NCBI RefSeq assembly: GCF_910592395.1
Contig: NC_088324.1
Span: 15,464,953-15,528,952 of the forward strand
Source: Lineus longissimus
Taxonomy: Eukaryota; Nemertea; Pilidiophora; Heteronemertea; Lineidae
DNA: 64,000 nt
Reading direction: 5' to 3'
A program made the position numbers and the translations under genes. The notes beneath the pieces are model-generated. The model was not told the origin of the DNA, did not search any database, and saw only the letters and a list, made by a program, of their open reading frames with translations. Every line of letters starts with the position of its first letter. Positions within the stretch are counted from its first letter, which is position 1. Shown here in pieces: positions 38,412 through 52,000 of the stretch.

Positions 38412-38670
38412 CCGGGGACGGACAATGGAACAACCAACCTCTGCCAGCTGGTTATCTGATCTCACGAGACTGGCAGTACACAATATCTACCTGACAACTC
38501 TTTAAGTACAACTTGAGTACTACTTGGGACCACAGTCATCTTAAACGTGCCACCAAAATGACGTCAATATCTACATAAAAATACTTTACTTGATCAATTT
38601 ATCTGCAGTGCTCACAGTGTTGGCAAGATCTTTCATCATGGTGAGTGCAGGGTGAGAGGGATATCAATGT

Positions 38671-38840
38671 GGTCTAATCGCTCAGATCCTGGACTAGTGA
38701 TCCAGAGGTCCCTGGTTTGATCCACACAGTCGTTGTGAGACTGTAGGCAGGTCTTTGTCTTACTTGCTTTAATTCACCCAGTTGAGTATGAGTGTCTCGA
38801 CTCAATGTCTTGATGGATGTAGCGACAATGTCACAATCAG
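38671..38840 (+). repeat. tRNA-derived SINE, copy 1
   Basis: The head has a tRNA-like region with a B box (CCCTGGTTTGATCC at about 38711), and the body contains AGGCAGGTCTTTGTCTTACT and AATTCACCCAGTTGAGTAT. The same body phrases occur at 47.26-47.47 kb, which makes this a dispersed family. No intact tRNA fold remains. Confidence 0.6.
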
Positions 38841-39157
38841 GTTCCGAAGACCAATGAGACAAAGTCACAACCGCAACTTTCATTGCACTACACAACACAT
38901 ACACCGATGACAACTTGAGTTCCTTTATTGTCAAATATTGCACCTTTCTCTCTTTAAGGTCGACCTTCCAATGACACTTATGACTACCCATACAGCTGGT
39001 GCCAGCTATAGTATCAAAAACCTCTATCTCAAGATGATTAATACTTCGAATTGGAGCGAAACGACTGGGGGCGAAAAGGTCAGGGAGCGAAACAACCGGA
39101 TACTACGTGACCTTTCTCGCAATGAACAAAGGGAATCTTGCTGAAAATGTAAGGTCA

Positions 39158-39863
39158 TTAGGGAGTTTTTTTGGTATTCATGCGCGGCCAACCCCTATCC
39201 GTAGGTCCTAAAAAATCATTGATTTCTTTGTTTTCACAGTATGCCAGGGTTGATTTAGCAGTTGTTTTGGCAAAAATATGTTTTTTTTGTGTTTCTGAAA
39301 CCTAGAGCGCTACTCAATAGGCGGCTAACAAGAAACTACGCATTTTACTGTTGTTGCTGACGTATGTGTACACCGAACTTGGGATGTACGTCGGCCCCGT
39401 GTTGTAATGCCAAGGTTGTAATGCCGTCCAGTGCAAGTTGGTGCGTTTTTCGCTGAATTGTGCAAAATTCAACATTTATCTCAATGGTTGACCCTCGATT
39501 TTTTTAAATTTTTGTGTAGCGTAAGCAACTGTCTTTCATGGGAGAATGGTCACTGTAAGAATCATTCAGGAAGAAATGTATAATATTTGGGGTTTTCCGT
39601 GACTGTCCAGCCCAATTGTCAATATACATATATTGCCATTTGGGATGGTGAACAGAGCTAGGAGCAAACGTGACGCTTATGATTTATTTAAAGAAATAAA
39701 ATGCCCGATTTAACATTCTGCAGAATCGGGGAAATCGGGCGTTTCCAGTGATATACGGCACAAATAGGTTGTCCTCATGCAATCACATTGGAAACGCATT
39801 TTAAAATAGCTGTTACGTCCTGTGGTACGTCATCATCGCGTACATTCGGGAAAAACTCCCTAA
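39158..39863. mobile_element. 706-bp element with TTAGGGAGTTTTT inverted ends
   Basis: TTAGGGAGTTTTT at 39158-39170 is matched by AAAAACTCCCTAA at 39851-39863, a perfect 13-base terminal inverted repeat. Weaker similarity continues inward (ATGCGCGG versus ATGTACGCG in complement). The interior encodes no protein and contains a short duplicated phrase (GTTGTAATGCCAAGGTTGTA). No clear target-site duplication was found outside the ends, although TTA/TAA may belong to it. It sits 150 bases upstream of the XPR1 start codon, so it could supply promoter sequence. Confidence 0.55.
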
Positions 39864-39912
39864 CGAGACCTAAAGGAACCAATTAGATCATGTGACAGGT
39901 GCAAGAAGTGCT

Positions 39913-39923
39913 CAAAATGGTGG
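39913..39923 (+). promoter_or_regulatory. YY1-like element upstream of XPR1
   Basis: CAAAATGGTGG differs by one base from the CAAAATGGCGG core and lies 97 bases before the XPR1 ATG. No TATA box is near. The assignment rests on similarity to the elements at IMP3 and DHX9. Confidence 0.3.
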
Positions 39924-40019
39924 ATGGATGGCCCTGAAAAGTGACTTTTCCTTCAAAATCATATGTTTTCTCATCGATATTCGCATTGAATTAACGAGGT
40001 TAACAGACAAGAAGAAATA

Positions 40020-43000
40020 ATGAAGTTCACAGAACATCTCTCTGCCCATATCACGCCCGAGTGGCGGACTCAATATATAAAATATGAGGTTTGTTATATT
40101 TGTTATACAATTCACTAGCCTACTGCCTTGTCTTCGTCTTGACAATAATGTAGAGAAATCTTGAAAATCGCTCTCCAATTCATAATTTGGCTAAACTTTA
40201 GAATCCCCGATCGGAAATGACGTAGTTTGATCGCATTCAACTATAAATCCATTGAACAGTGGTGCTTCGTTAGTCAACCGATGACCTTTTTTTGGGGTGT
40301 GATCGGGGATATTGTAAACTCGTTCCCATAATTTCTGATGGTTTTAAATGAAACCTACCTCAAAGGACACTACACTCGTTCTTTTTATCACTGTTTCCTG
40401 CGGTACCAATGTGCTGATGTCTGGATCCTTTTTATTTCAGGCAATGAAAGAAATCCTCTACAGGGGGCAAGAAGAGGCACCCTCACCAGAAGGTAACACT
40501 ATTCATACATTACTATTGCAAGATAAAACAACAAGAAACACCAAACAAGAGTGTGTTCATACTTCTTTCACAAGTTTGGTCTTGATTAATATCTATCCCT
40601 TTATATCACTAGCAGGCCGTAGCCTTCCTAAAATACTTGCACTCAATTGGATTGAAGTGTACATTCAGGAATGATGATACAACAAGGCTTGCCCTCAGCG
40701 AATGATCATACTTACTTTGCTTTGAGAGGCCTATTCATGATTTAGCTTAATTTCAAATTAAAAACCCAACAGAAATATTTTTTAGAATCATAGGCCTGCA
40801 CACAAACAAAATACCCTAGCTTTCCAGAGCATAGGTCATCAATTCTTCATTGCAAGAACTATTGACCTGGGCTCTGATATCTATTACAACATAAGTGGCT
40901 TGCATTCTTTGACCTGAGGCCAGACTGTTGGACTAGCCATCAGTTTTGGCTGCTCTTAGAGAGCCTTTGACTGCTGCTACTCAAGTCAAACACAGCCAAA
41001 TTTGTTCTCACCTATAAAAGGCTTGGATGGCCTCATGAACTCTGTTGGACACTCTGTTATCATGACTTAAAAATAACTTTGCATAGTGTTATCATTGTCT
41101 TGTTAGACATCAAGGAAGTTTAAATGTGCACTGTTAGAAAATAAGAAAGATGTATTGATTTATTGAGTTTTTGCCTGGCTGTACAAATAACTCTGAGTAT
41201 TTTTCTGAGTGATTTTGAAACAAAGTTGCAATATTGGGAAGTTTGCCTGAGATTTGTCAGTGTTCCTGCTTTAAATAAATAACAATTGTTACATGGTAGT
41301 TGGCCCATTTATGATTAACAGCATAAAAAATCAACTTCCCAGCTCTTGCCGAGAATCAGGTTGGCCTTCCAACTTGCGCGGTTGGTCTCTGTTCAGAAAG
41401 GAGACCTTTGTGAGGCTTACATTCCTAACTTAACATGTTTCCTTTGCAGAGACAGACCCTGCTACTGTCGTCCGGTACTACGCCAGATTCCATGAGTCCT
41501 TCTTACATTACTGTGAAAAGGAACTCGCAAAAATCAACACATTTTTTTCTGGTGAGTGGTTTCCTGCCTTACCGTAGTTTGGCTTCACTTCACTTGAGAT
41601 ATTAAATCAAGGCAAAGATTTTGTCTGTGAGTGTCTTCGTTCAACTGTACTCCCCTCATCAAGTGATGGAAGTGTCTCAGAACCTGTACACATAAAACAC
41701 TACTGTTTACAAAACTGACATTTTATGATACTAAGACATGTAGTCTGTGAATTCTTCACGTACTTCCCTGATGATTATGAGTTATGCATGATTTTCAATT
41801 CCAGAAAAACTTGCCGAGGCCACCAGGAAGTATGCCACCTTAAAGGCTGAGCTGACCGCTCATCTCGAGCTTGCAAAGCGCCATCGACATTCGAAACTAC
41901 CCGCCGACTTCCGTAAACGGCGTAGTAGTATCATGTTTGCCTCCGGGACACCAGAGGAGAAACAGGCACTACTGACCACGAGGAAGATGCACGATTTGAA
42001 ACTAGCATTCAGTGAATTCTACTTGAGTTTAATCCTCCTGCAGAACTACCAGACGTTGAATTTTACTGGCTTTAGAAAGATATTAAAGAAACATGACAAG
42101 GTGAGGCTGATTATGGATTCGTAATTCATCTTAAACAACAGTCTTTCTCTCATAACTGTTGTAAAACATTATATTGTATACAAAATCAAGTCCTGGATCT
42201 GTGTTCATCTTCAGTTATAAAACTAGTCTCGCTTATTTTGCAGTTGTTTGAGACGGACAAAGGCCTGGTGTGGAGGCAGGATCATGTGGAAGTGGCACCG
42301 TTTTATACAAGCAAAGAAGTGGACCAACTCATTACAAAAGTTGAGGTGAGTGCTATGATGGTTTGGCATCTTAGATTCAGGGAACAGACCAATCGGTGAA
42401 ACCTGTGCTAAGAACACTAGCATCTCTGGTAATAAAAGTAATTGAAGGTGTCATTTTACGCTGCTGTGCCGAGACTTCCAACCACATGCTATCTTGACAT
42501 GACTACTTGTTACATGCCCTGTTGCACCTCTACCCTGTTCTTGCTACCAATCTCTTGATCTCATTGCAGGCGTTGTTTACAAATGAACTTGAAGGAGGGA
42601 ATCGTCAAAAAGCCATGAAGAGATTACGGGTCCCTCCTCTTACAGAACAGGTCAGTTTTCCACCCAATATCCTAATTTATTTGGAAAATTCACTCCCTCT
42701 TGAGTCTTTTCAGAGTTGGCCTTGCTTCTTATATCCAAATTGGGATTTTCCTTTCGATAAATATCTGTTATCACTCATTCTTGCATCTAAGAAATAAGCT
42801 GAATCCATTGAAAAAGCAATGATCGAGTGGAAATTACTTTCAAATGGGACAGAGCCTGATAGGATCATCTCCCAAATTAGTTTTTACCAACATACCTTGA
42901 AAAAGACCTTTCTATTGGTATATATCAAAGTGGTTTGTCACCAGTCGACATGAACAGTTTGCACCTCAAAACATTGGGAGTGAAAAGAATTTGCATTGTA

Positions 43001-46000
43001 CTGTATACCGACAAAATACCTACTGGTTAAGTGGTAGTGACACCTGGCAGTGGAGGGCAAATCATATCAAATCACTTTAAAAACTGAGTTAGGAATCCCT
43101 TTAACCTTCTTTCTGGCTTGATTTAATCCAACAAAAATGTCACCTCATTTTTCCCCGATGGGTTCTTTCACATATATCGTTTGATCTCATTCCACATTAT
43201 AGTTAAGGGTAAGGCAGTTTTCACCATATTTTTGTTGTACACTTTCCCATTTGCTAGGTTCATGTATTTTAGTGAATTGACATGTTTAAAGCTTCGCGTA
43301 TTGTCCGTTATTTTGCCCAGTGTTACAAAATTTTTCTTGAAAATGTTCAATTTGTTCTGTGAGTTCTGTTATGTTTTGACTATGAAAGCATGTTTTTGGC
43401 TTCTACGTTATATTCTAGTGATAAGCATGGTAGATGCAAAGATTAGGATAGTTTTGAGTGAATACTGCGGCTGTTTGTGTCATAGAGACAGAATCAAAAT
43501 TGTGTGCAAAGTACCGTAGATGCTGATAGACTTGTAATGATAGGTTCATTTCTTCTGTCAGTTTGGCTGATCAGGGTGATGGTGAGGTTCTAAGGTTTCA
43601 TGAAAATGAGAGCGATTTGCGACACTTCTCAACATCTTGAATCAAACTCTCATCCCAACATCGGACCATGTCCAATATCATCATCAGTTAGGCTTCATGG
43701 TCCAGATTTGGACCTTTGCCATTGATAGTATGATCAATTACAAATGTTGTTGAGTTTGTGACAGGACTGATCTGATCACTTGCACACCTGTCATTGACCC
43801 TATTCCACCTTATGACAATAGGAAAACATGTTCCATTTCTTTGTCGCTAGTGTGTCAACAATCTCGATAAACATCTACACCTGGCTGACATGGTGAATTG
43901 ATACATTTTTTGGAACCTTGTTTTTGAATATAATCATATTGGTTGAGAGATGTATATGTTTGATTGATTAATATAAATTAGGCTCGGTGCTGGACAGACA
44001 GTAGTAGTTATCTCTCGATCATCAAGACATGCCAGTGCATGTCATTGTCAGGGCAGCCTAAACTCAGGCCATCTAAGTGCACATCCGTTTGTAATCTTCC
44101 AGTGACGAGTGTGTCTTGGCAAGTGTCGTTTTTTTTGTGACTTCAATTTGAAATTCATCAAATTGGATGAGTCAAGGGGCAAAACCTGTTCATGTCTTGT
44201 GGTCTTTTTGCTCATTCGGCCATGTTCAACTAAAGGGAGAGGTCTGTAACATGCATGTAGACCAACATGATAAGTGTCACACTCTCTTGTTGGTGTGTGT
44301 GAGAGATTAACACCTCCGCTCTTGTTATTTATGCATGCTAGAGTGGCACCATTTTCACATTCAGGTAATCAGTGGTCTGTCAGTATGAGTGGTACCACCA
44401 GAAGGTTATGCTTTTGGTTGATAAGTCCCTCAGCCAAGGTCACGTTCTAGACTGTCATTGACGTGTTAGTTTGTCTACAGACATGGAGGTCGGATATTAC
44501 TTTTTATATAAATTAGAACAGATCGTAATCATTCATAGGTTATCAAACTTATGCAAGATTATAACATAGTCTTGTTGAGGTGAAGTTGGTTAAGAAATTC
44601 AAATTGTGGCGTCTTCATTGGATATTTGCATGGATTTGTTATGATGTTGCATTCCTAGTGAAATGGTGTTTGATTATAAACTCATATGGAAGCAGTTGCA
44701 CAGGCTGGCATATAATATGCAGAAGAATGTGCTGCTGTCTTGTTTTGCGTGATATACAGCTATTGTATTTGCAATACTGATGACTAATTCTGATGACTGA
44801 TATGATGAGGAATCATTCTGCATGGCTTCGTTATGGACTTCAGCATCATTCTCAAGGGTAGCCAATGCATGGATGTTGTTTCTCTTGTCTGATCTACATG
44901 TCTGTACATGTACTGTGGTTTGAATCTTATGTTCTGATTGATAAAGACTTCAGACATTGTTGGTTGGCTATAGGGTGCTTTACTGGTGAATAAAAAACCT
45001 TGTCGAAACATTACTGTTGCCATTAGCAGGGTTGATCTCGTATCGGACTATAACGAGTGAACTCAACTCGCCACTGTCCTGTCCTGTTAAAACAAGACAT
45101 CTGTTCATGCATGCTGGAACCCTCATTGGAATCTACTTGTTAATCGTGACACTTGAAACAATAAAGTCGCCATGGGGATCCAGCATCAAGAAACCATGAC
45201 ATTCGTGCGTAAACGCCCAAAGACGCTTTCGGAAAGCACAGCAGGAGACATGGGAGAATGGCGAAGTTCTCTGCCAGATATTGAGTTACATCACAGGGCG
45301 AACAAGATTAATAAAGAGAGGAAATATTTCAAATTTGAATCTTATATCAGCCGTTATGTGCTTTCACATGATACTCCGATTAAAGTGAGTAAAAGCGCTC
45401 TTTAAGTCTCATCAGCAAAACTTGGTGTTGAGAACATTTCAAATCGGGAGATTGTTTTGAAAGAGCAGTCTTCGTCAGCTGCCACTTCAGTTGGTGGTAT
45501 CTACACGAAACTTTAGGTGCAGTGCTTGCCTGTGCAGTGAATAAAGAAACTCGAAACTTGTTCCTTTATAAATCCTTTCATGTAGAATTAGTGATGTTTC
45601 CTCTTGTAGTTGATCTGCGTCCAGACCCAGCTTCCAGTATTCTTTCACTTATCATTCAAAATATACTTGATTCATATTTTCAGCAAAATCCGTGGACCAC
45701 ATTCCGAGTTGGCCTCTTCCTTGGCATCTTCTTCATTCTCCTCGTTGCTATATGTATCTCAGGTAAGAACCAGAAACTACGTTACCATAGTGACCGACAA
45801 TAATAGAAGATTACACTTACAACATGTACACATCAAGAGTTTGATAAAAATCTAGGTCTCTCTGGGTTCTCAAACCAGCATGTGACCAGCAGTTCTGGTT
45901 CTACCCCCTGGAATATTTGGCTTCATAAAATGATGCTGGTCTAAGATGCCTCACACCTATCCATCCTTGTAGGTCCCCTACTGAAGCCTAAAATCCCCTG

Positions 46001-49000
46001 GGTGCCAGCGCTCATCATGTACCGAGGTCTCTTCCTCACTATCTACTTCATCAGTCTGCTCAGTGCCAACACATACGGGTGGCGGTCGTCTGGGGTGAAC
46101 CACGTCCTGATCTTTGAGTTGGATCCAAGGAACCATCTCTCTCATCAGCAGCTATTGGAGGTGAGTGAAACTTGAATTCCCACTTGATGTCGCAAAGACG
46201 TCACATTACGAAGAGGGGTCAGGGATACTTCCATGACGTCAGAGAGTGGAACGCACTAGATTTAGCCACCCTGAAAAACATGAATTGAGAAGCTCTGTTG
46301 GGTAAAGTGTCTTGCTCAACAAGATGGAGGTCAAAGGGTTGTTGTTGTGCCAAGCATCACGGCGCCCTGATGGTTTTATACATGTATGCCAATGACCTTT
46401 CAGTTGGTCAACATCATCCCTGAGATTGAGTCATTTTATCTTGAGCTCATTTTTCACTGCATCGTTTCTTTCAGATTGCAGGTTTCTTCTCTGTGATCTG
46501 GGCGATGAGCGTGTTGGCGTATCTCTTCAGTTACCTCGTGCACATCCCGGTGTTCGCCCATCCGCTGGCGATGACTGGCTTCCTCATCATCTATCTACTT
46601 AATCCATTCAAAATTCTCCACTACAAGTCGAGGAGATGGTTACTACGCTTACTGGTAAGACTCTTACTCAATACATGTTGATGACCTTTTCCATAGCCTA
46701 GCTGTCTTCCCCCACTTCCACTAGTAAGAAGCCAATTTGAGAACATCACAAAAGTGTAATTTACCCACCATTCTATCAGAAAGGGCAAGTCAGAAATGAA
46801 CATTTGAGCATGTATGTTTGGACAGGTTGTGGTTTCAGTGTCACATGATACTCTGGTGCTTAATTATGTCCATTTCAGAAGACCACACCAGCCTAAAATC
46901 GAGCAAAGTGAACATTTCGGAAAAGTGTCCAAGAAGGCGTCATTGGCCTCGTTTGTGGTAGAGCTTCCATCAAATCAGATGCCAAGGAGAGGGTTGACGA
47001 GAGAACTTCTTGAAACAGCTTTAAAACAATTTCTACCATGTTTCTTATTTAAATTTCGTTTCAGTATCGTGTGTTCACTGCTCCATTCCACTATGTAGGA
47101 TTCGCCGACTTCTGGCTGGCCGACCAGCTGAACAGTTTGAGTGTGGTGTTCCTTGACTTTGAGTTCCTTGTGTGTTATTATGCATTTGAGGTGGACTGGA
47201 TTGGCCCCGACAGTAAGTGACAGTTTAAAACCTCAGTTCATTCATCCAAACGTTGCTGTCAGAGGGTCCACGGTGGTGTAGTGGTCTCTGACCTCTGGTC
47301 TAGTGGTCCCTGATTTGATCCCAACTGTTGGCACGATGCTCTAGGCAGTTCTCTTTGTCTTACGTGCTGTACTTCACCCAGGTGTATAATTGGGTATCAG
47401 TTAGAGATGCTCAGGTTGTAGCAGCTCATCAAAGTACTACTGAGAGGCTTCAGGAGTGATAAGACTAAGACTTCGAGTGTGTAGTCAGATGATAACCTCT
47501 ACCATCATTCTTATCAGACAACTGGGTGTCTCTCCACATCTAGTGGAAACTCAAGTCATTTCTTATGCTTCCATTTATTTCTAGGACCTGCTGTATGTAG
47601 CAAGGACTTCTACGGAATCCGTCCAATTATCTCCTGTCTTCCAGCTTGGTTTCGTTTCGCGCAGTGCCTCCGCCGTTATCGGGACACAAAACAAGCCTTC
47701 CCTCATCTCGTCAACGCAGGGAAATACTCGACCACCTTCTTTGTCGTTTTATTCTCTGCCTTGAATAAATATTTTACTGGTAAGGAGGGTGGAACAAAAT
47801 ATGCTCATGTAATGAATTAGTTTGTATGTTGAACTTGGATCACACCTATTTCTGGTGTTCAAATAACTTCATCGGGTGTCGGATGTAGTCACAACTATTA
47901 CTGAACAAAGATCTTCCACAGTGTGTCCTGATTACATAGATCAGTGCCTTTTATAGAGAGGGTGTCTGTTTAGGAGATTCCACTGAATATTGACCATTGG
48001 TGGGTTCAAATGCTCCGTGTTATGGTAATCTGTAAGTCTACCGGTAATCATTATGCCAGCATTACCTGAATAGGTCAGTTTGATACTGTACTAGTCAGCC
48101 AACATATGACCTTGAGCTTGTTCTTTCTCTTTCAGGACACCACGGGCCCTCAACGATACAGAACAATGTATTCTTCTATCTCTGGATTATATCGTGTATA
48201 GTTAGCTCTTGTTATACATACACATGGGACATAAAAATGGACTGGGGCTTGTTTGATAAAAATGCAGGCGAGAATAAGTTCTTACGGGAAGAAATTGTGT
48301 ATGCTTATAAGGTGAGTGGAATTTTGAGGAAAATTTGAGAAACGGTATGATTACCCTAAATAATTGGTACCAGCTGCAAGTGCTCCCTCATTGAGAGCTG
48401 GTCCAATTGATAGGTGGCATCAGGACTTGTCCATTTCTTCCTTGGTTTGGCCAGAACAGGTTTTGACAAAAACTGAAATCGTCTCAGATCAATAATATGT
48501 TTTGTGTTCTTTCCTCCAGGGATACTATTACTTTGGTGTGATAGAAGACTTTATCCTGAGGTTTGCGTGGACGTTTTCTGTGTCAGTGGGCGAGGGAGGG
48601 TTAGTTCATGGCGAAATTCTCAAAACAGTATTAGCAGGTTTAGAGGTGACAAGGTACGTAATGATCACTTTTAGAAAATGTCAAAGTTTTCAGGATTATT
48701 TATTTCCCACTGCATGCATCTACTTAGAAAAGGAATTGGTAATGGTAATTTTATATGAGTATTTGCCAGCGAAGAGATAAGAAATGAAATAAAATAAAAT
48801 TTGAATTTTTTTGTCTTCCAGACGTTTTATATGGAACTTCTTCCGACTAGAAAACGAGCATTTAAACAACTGTGGTCAGTTCCGTGCAGTCCGTGATATC
48901 AGTATTGCACCAATCCACGCTAACGATCAGTCCCTGTTGGAGAACATGATGGATGAGGAGGATGGTGTCGTTAACCGCACGAAACATAAACGCAAACCTA

Positions 49001-52000
49001 ATAGGTGAGTAGTGGCACCATCTTAGATCTAGTGGTGAGCGGTGAGCGGTGAGCGGTGAGCGGTGATCGTTTGCTTTCTAGAAGTTGGTGGTGAAGTGTC
49101 AGTTTTCCTGACACCATTGATACATTCTATGGGATGTACTACTAGTGTGTTTCATTGTAGTAGTATTGGGTGACGGTTCCCACATGTATCACAGTCTTTT
49201 CCCATTGTCAGTATTAAGGTAGCGTGTGACTTGTTGTGTGTTCAGTGGTGGTGATGGTTGAGCTGGCCAGAGTCGCTGGTGGCAGTGTTTTTGTAGAGTG
49301 TTAGTTAGAAAGGTTTACATGTACACAAAAACCATAGTCATGAGTGAGTTTCAGGACTACAACAGGAATAGTTTGCTAAAAGTTAAAATGGTGGCACGAT
49401 GTCAAAAAAGACAATTGGACGTAATTTGACGAGAGGAGGAAACAACATGATGAAATAGAGACAACTTGATGTTTTCTTTGTATTTGATTGAATTCATGTT
49501 GTTAGATAGAATATGATGTTTGTTGTATTCTTCTTGTGTCAGATGGTTTCCATACCGTCCCGTACATCAGTGTGAGTTTATCGGTTACCATGGCAACATG
49601 CAGCATGTTACCATGGCAACATAGCATAGAGTGTTTGTAACTGTGTGTTTTTCTTTTCTAATCATCGGGTTTGATCTTCTGAAGCTATGCAAGAAGCTTA
49701 CTGTTATCCAACATTGTTATTAATCTCGAATGCAATTTTGTATTTTCTTTAGATAATTTTTGGTGTATATCCATGTAGGTCTGGTATGTGCTAGTCGGCT
49801 ATGTCTGTTTTTTGTCAGTAAAGTCCGTTTGCGTTTGGTTTCTAACCAGTCCCTTTCCGTATCGACAGTAACATAGGAAGTTGTTTTGATTGTCTAACTT
49901 TCTGTATGATCTTATCCTTTTGAAGGAACACATGCTCAGGTGTCCACTTATTAAGTTTTGGGTCCCAGTTTTTGTTTTTCTCTCTGTCAAAGTGATGGCA
50001 TGTTTTCAGATGGCCCATTTTTTGCATTTTTCTAATTCCTGGAATCTTTTGTTTTTGATTCTTTTTGCTCTGAGCACACTCAAGTATAACCGTTTGCCGT
50101 AGCATTTCTGCTGGATATAACCTGGGAAGACTTTACTCTTTGTGTTGTTTTGATTATATAAGTATGCTGGTTCTTCTTCAGTCTATGAAACATGTTAGTA
50201 AAGAAAAGAATAAGATTATCAAACTTGAAATCATTGTAGGGATGATGTGTCGGAATCTCCATCGATGATTCGGAAGCTACGATGTATTTGGTAAAATGTT
50301 TTCAGAAATTGTAGATGTAACCTCGGCTGCTGGTTCTAGATCTGTAATAAATTCAAGAAAAAGTTATGTTTCCATCCTAATACATGAACAATCTATCGTC
50401 AGGTTAGTGGAGGCCACGGCTAAACTTTAGAATCCCCGATCGGAAATGACGTAGTTTGATCGCATTCAACTATAAATCCATTGAATAGTGGTGCTTCGTT
50501 AGTCAACCGATGACCTTTTTTTGGGGTGTGATTGGGGATTCTAAATTCGTTCCGAGGCCACTGTGCACAGCCACAGATAAATTCTGTTATGGACATGTGC
50601 AGTACATACATAACTCCTAGATCACTGTGGTGCTTCATATGAGTATACTGGTTGCAGCCCACAACAGACTTGTTGGAATCATGTGTAGCTGGTGAAATTA
50701 ATGGGCTAAAGGAACAGAAAGGAATGCCTTTGACACTTTTAAAAATCTTTTAACAGGAGAGTATGCCAAATCTGTTGTGGCCTGAAACTGGTATAATAAT
50801 TTGAATCCACACCATGTAGATCCATTTATCAATAAGATACTACAATAGGCAACCTAACCAATAATGTTGTCATCTAAACACCTTTCAATATGTATGAATA
50901 TTCTAGGTATTGTGTAGATAGTTAAAGTAGTGTGGTATAACAGGCCATGTAATACAATTACAACAGTAAGACAACAATAAGTGATTTTGGAGCTATGACA
51001 TCATGAGGAGTGATTAATTTCAACCAATCAGAAGCCCCAATCCCAATCTGTGTTTCTGTGTTGACCTCATTGGCTATTTCTGCAAAAGCTATCAGAAATA
51101 TCTTTCCAATCATAAATTTTCTTCCAAATGTAGACCATCCTGCCCAAAGAAGACAAAATATTTTGTGAAAAATGAAATATTAGATATGCAGGAATATGCT
51201 CCTATTATGGGGAGTGACCGACAGTTATACGAGGAAATGTCTTTTAATACCTGAGAGTAAGTGGGTTAGTTTCTGAACTCCTCTGCCCAACCTAGGCTGG
51301 TTGCAAACATAGAGAGCTTATAGCGTTGTGTTGGCTTTGTAGAAATGATGGCTTACAATCGAAGATCCATTAAGGCTTCACATTACATTTCTAGTTGTGC
51401 TAGTGTGTACAGTTGGCAATAGAAGGCACACATGACAGAAAATGTTCTTTCACTAACTGGTTGCAACTTCACCATCAGTTGTCTTTGGGCCTGGGTGGTA
51501 CCAAGGATGGCAACTTCGATTGTCAGTCTTGCTTCGCTATAAAGATGACCTAATATGGTTCAAACTATCTGTTGCCAAAGATGAACTATGTAACAACCCA
51601 TATCACTGAAAATGGGACATCGTCGAGGTAATACACTGGGCATATACATGTAATGCTTTAACCATGAATCTTAGTTTATCATTGTAATCATGTGTTTTCT
51701 GGGGTTTTAAGGGACAAACATAGGTGTAGGTAGTTTCAGTACATGGCTCATACTAGGTGCTAGAACTGCAAAGATTGAGAATGCTGCAGTCAAAGTCGTC
51801 CAAACCCCAGACCATTGATATGTGTACCCCATTGATAAACTCTTCATAATGCACACCTGATTGTGTTCTGCCCAGTGTTGACATCTCTACGATGTCCGTT
51901 TCAAGTTCTCCGAACCCTACTGGTTTTGGTGTCCAAAGTTTGTCCCCACTTTAACCAGTCGTCCACTTTGTCAATACCCGAGATAGCCCTTCCTGTACAT

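Larger units (their letters stand above)
37497..38470 (+). repeat. Interrupted ~62-75-bp repeats (CTCTGCCAGCTGGTTATCTG)
   Basis: Copies begin near 37503, 37576, 37692 and 38431 and share CAACC(A)ACCTCTGCCAGCTG, GTTATCTGGTCAGGTTGG and AAG.CCTTGACACAACCTAA. Copies 1-3 are adjacent. Copy 4 is separated from them by a foreign segment with homopolymer edges (37822-38411), as if that segment had inserted into the array. Confidence 0.7.

Noticed and set aside
43181-43519. Hydrophobic 112-codon frame in XPR1 intron 6
   Set aside because: AT-rich sequence gives Phe/Leu/Ile runs; no Kozak, no donor in phase.
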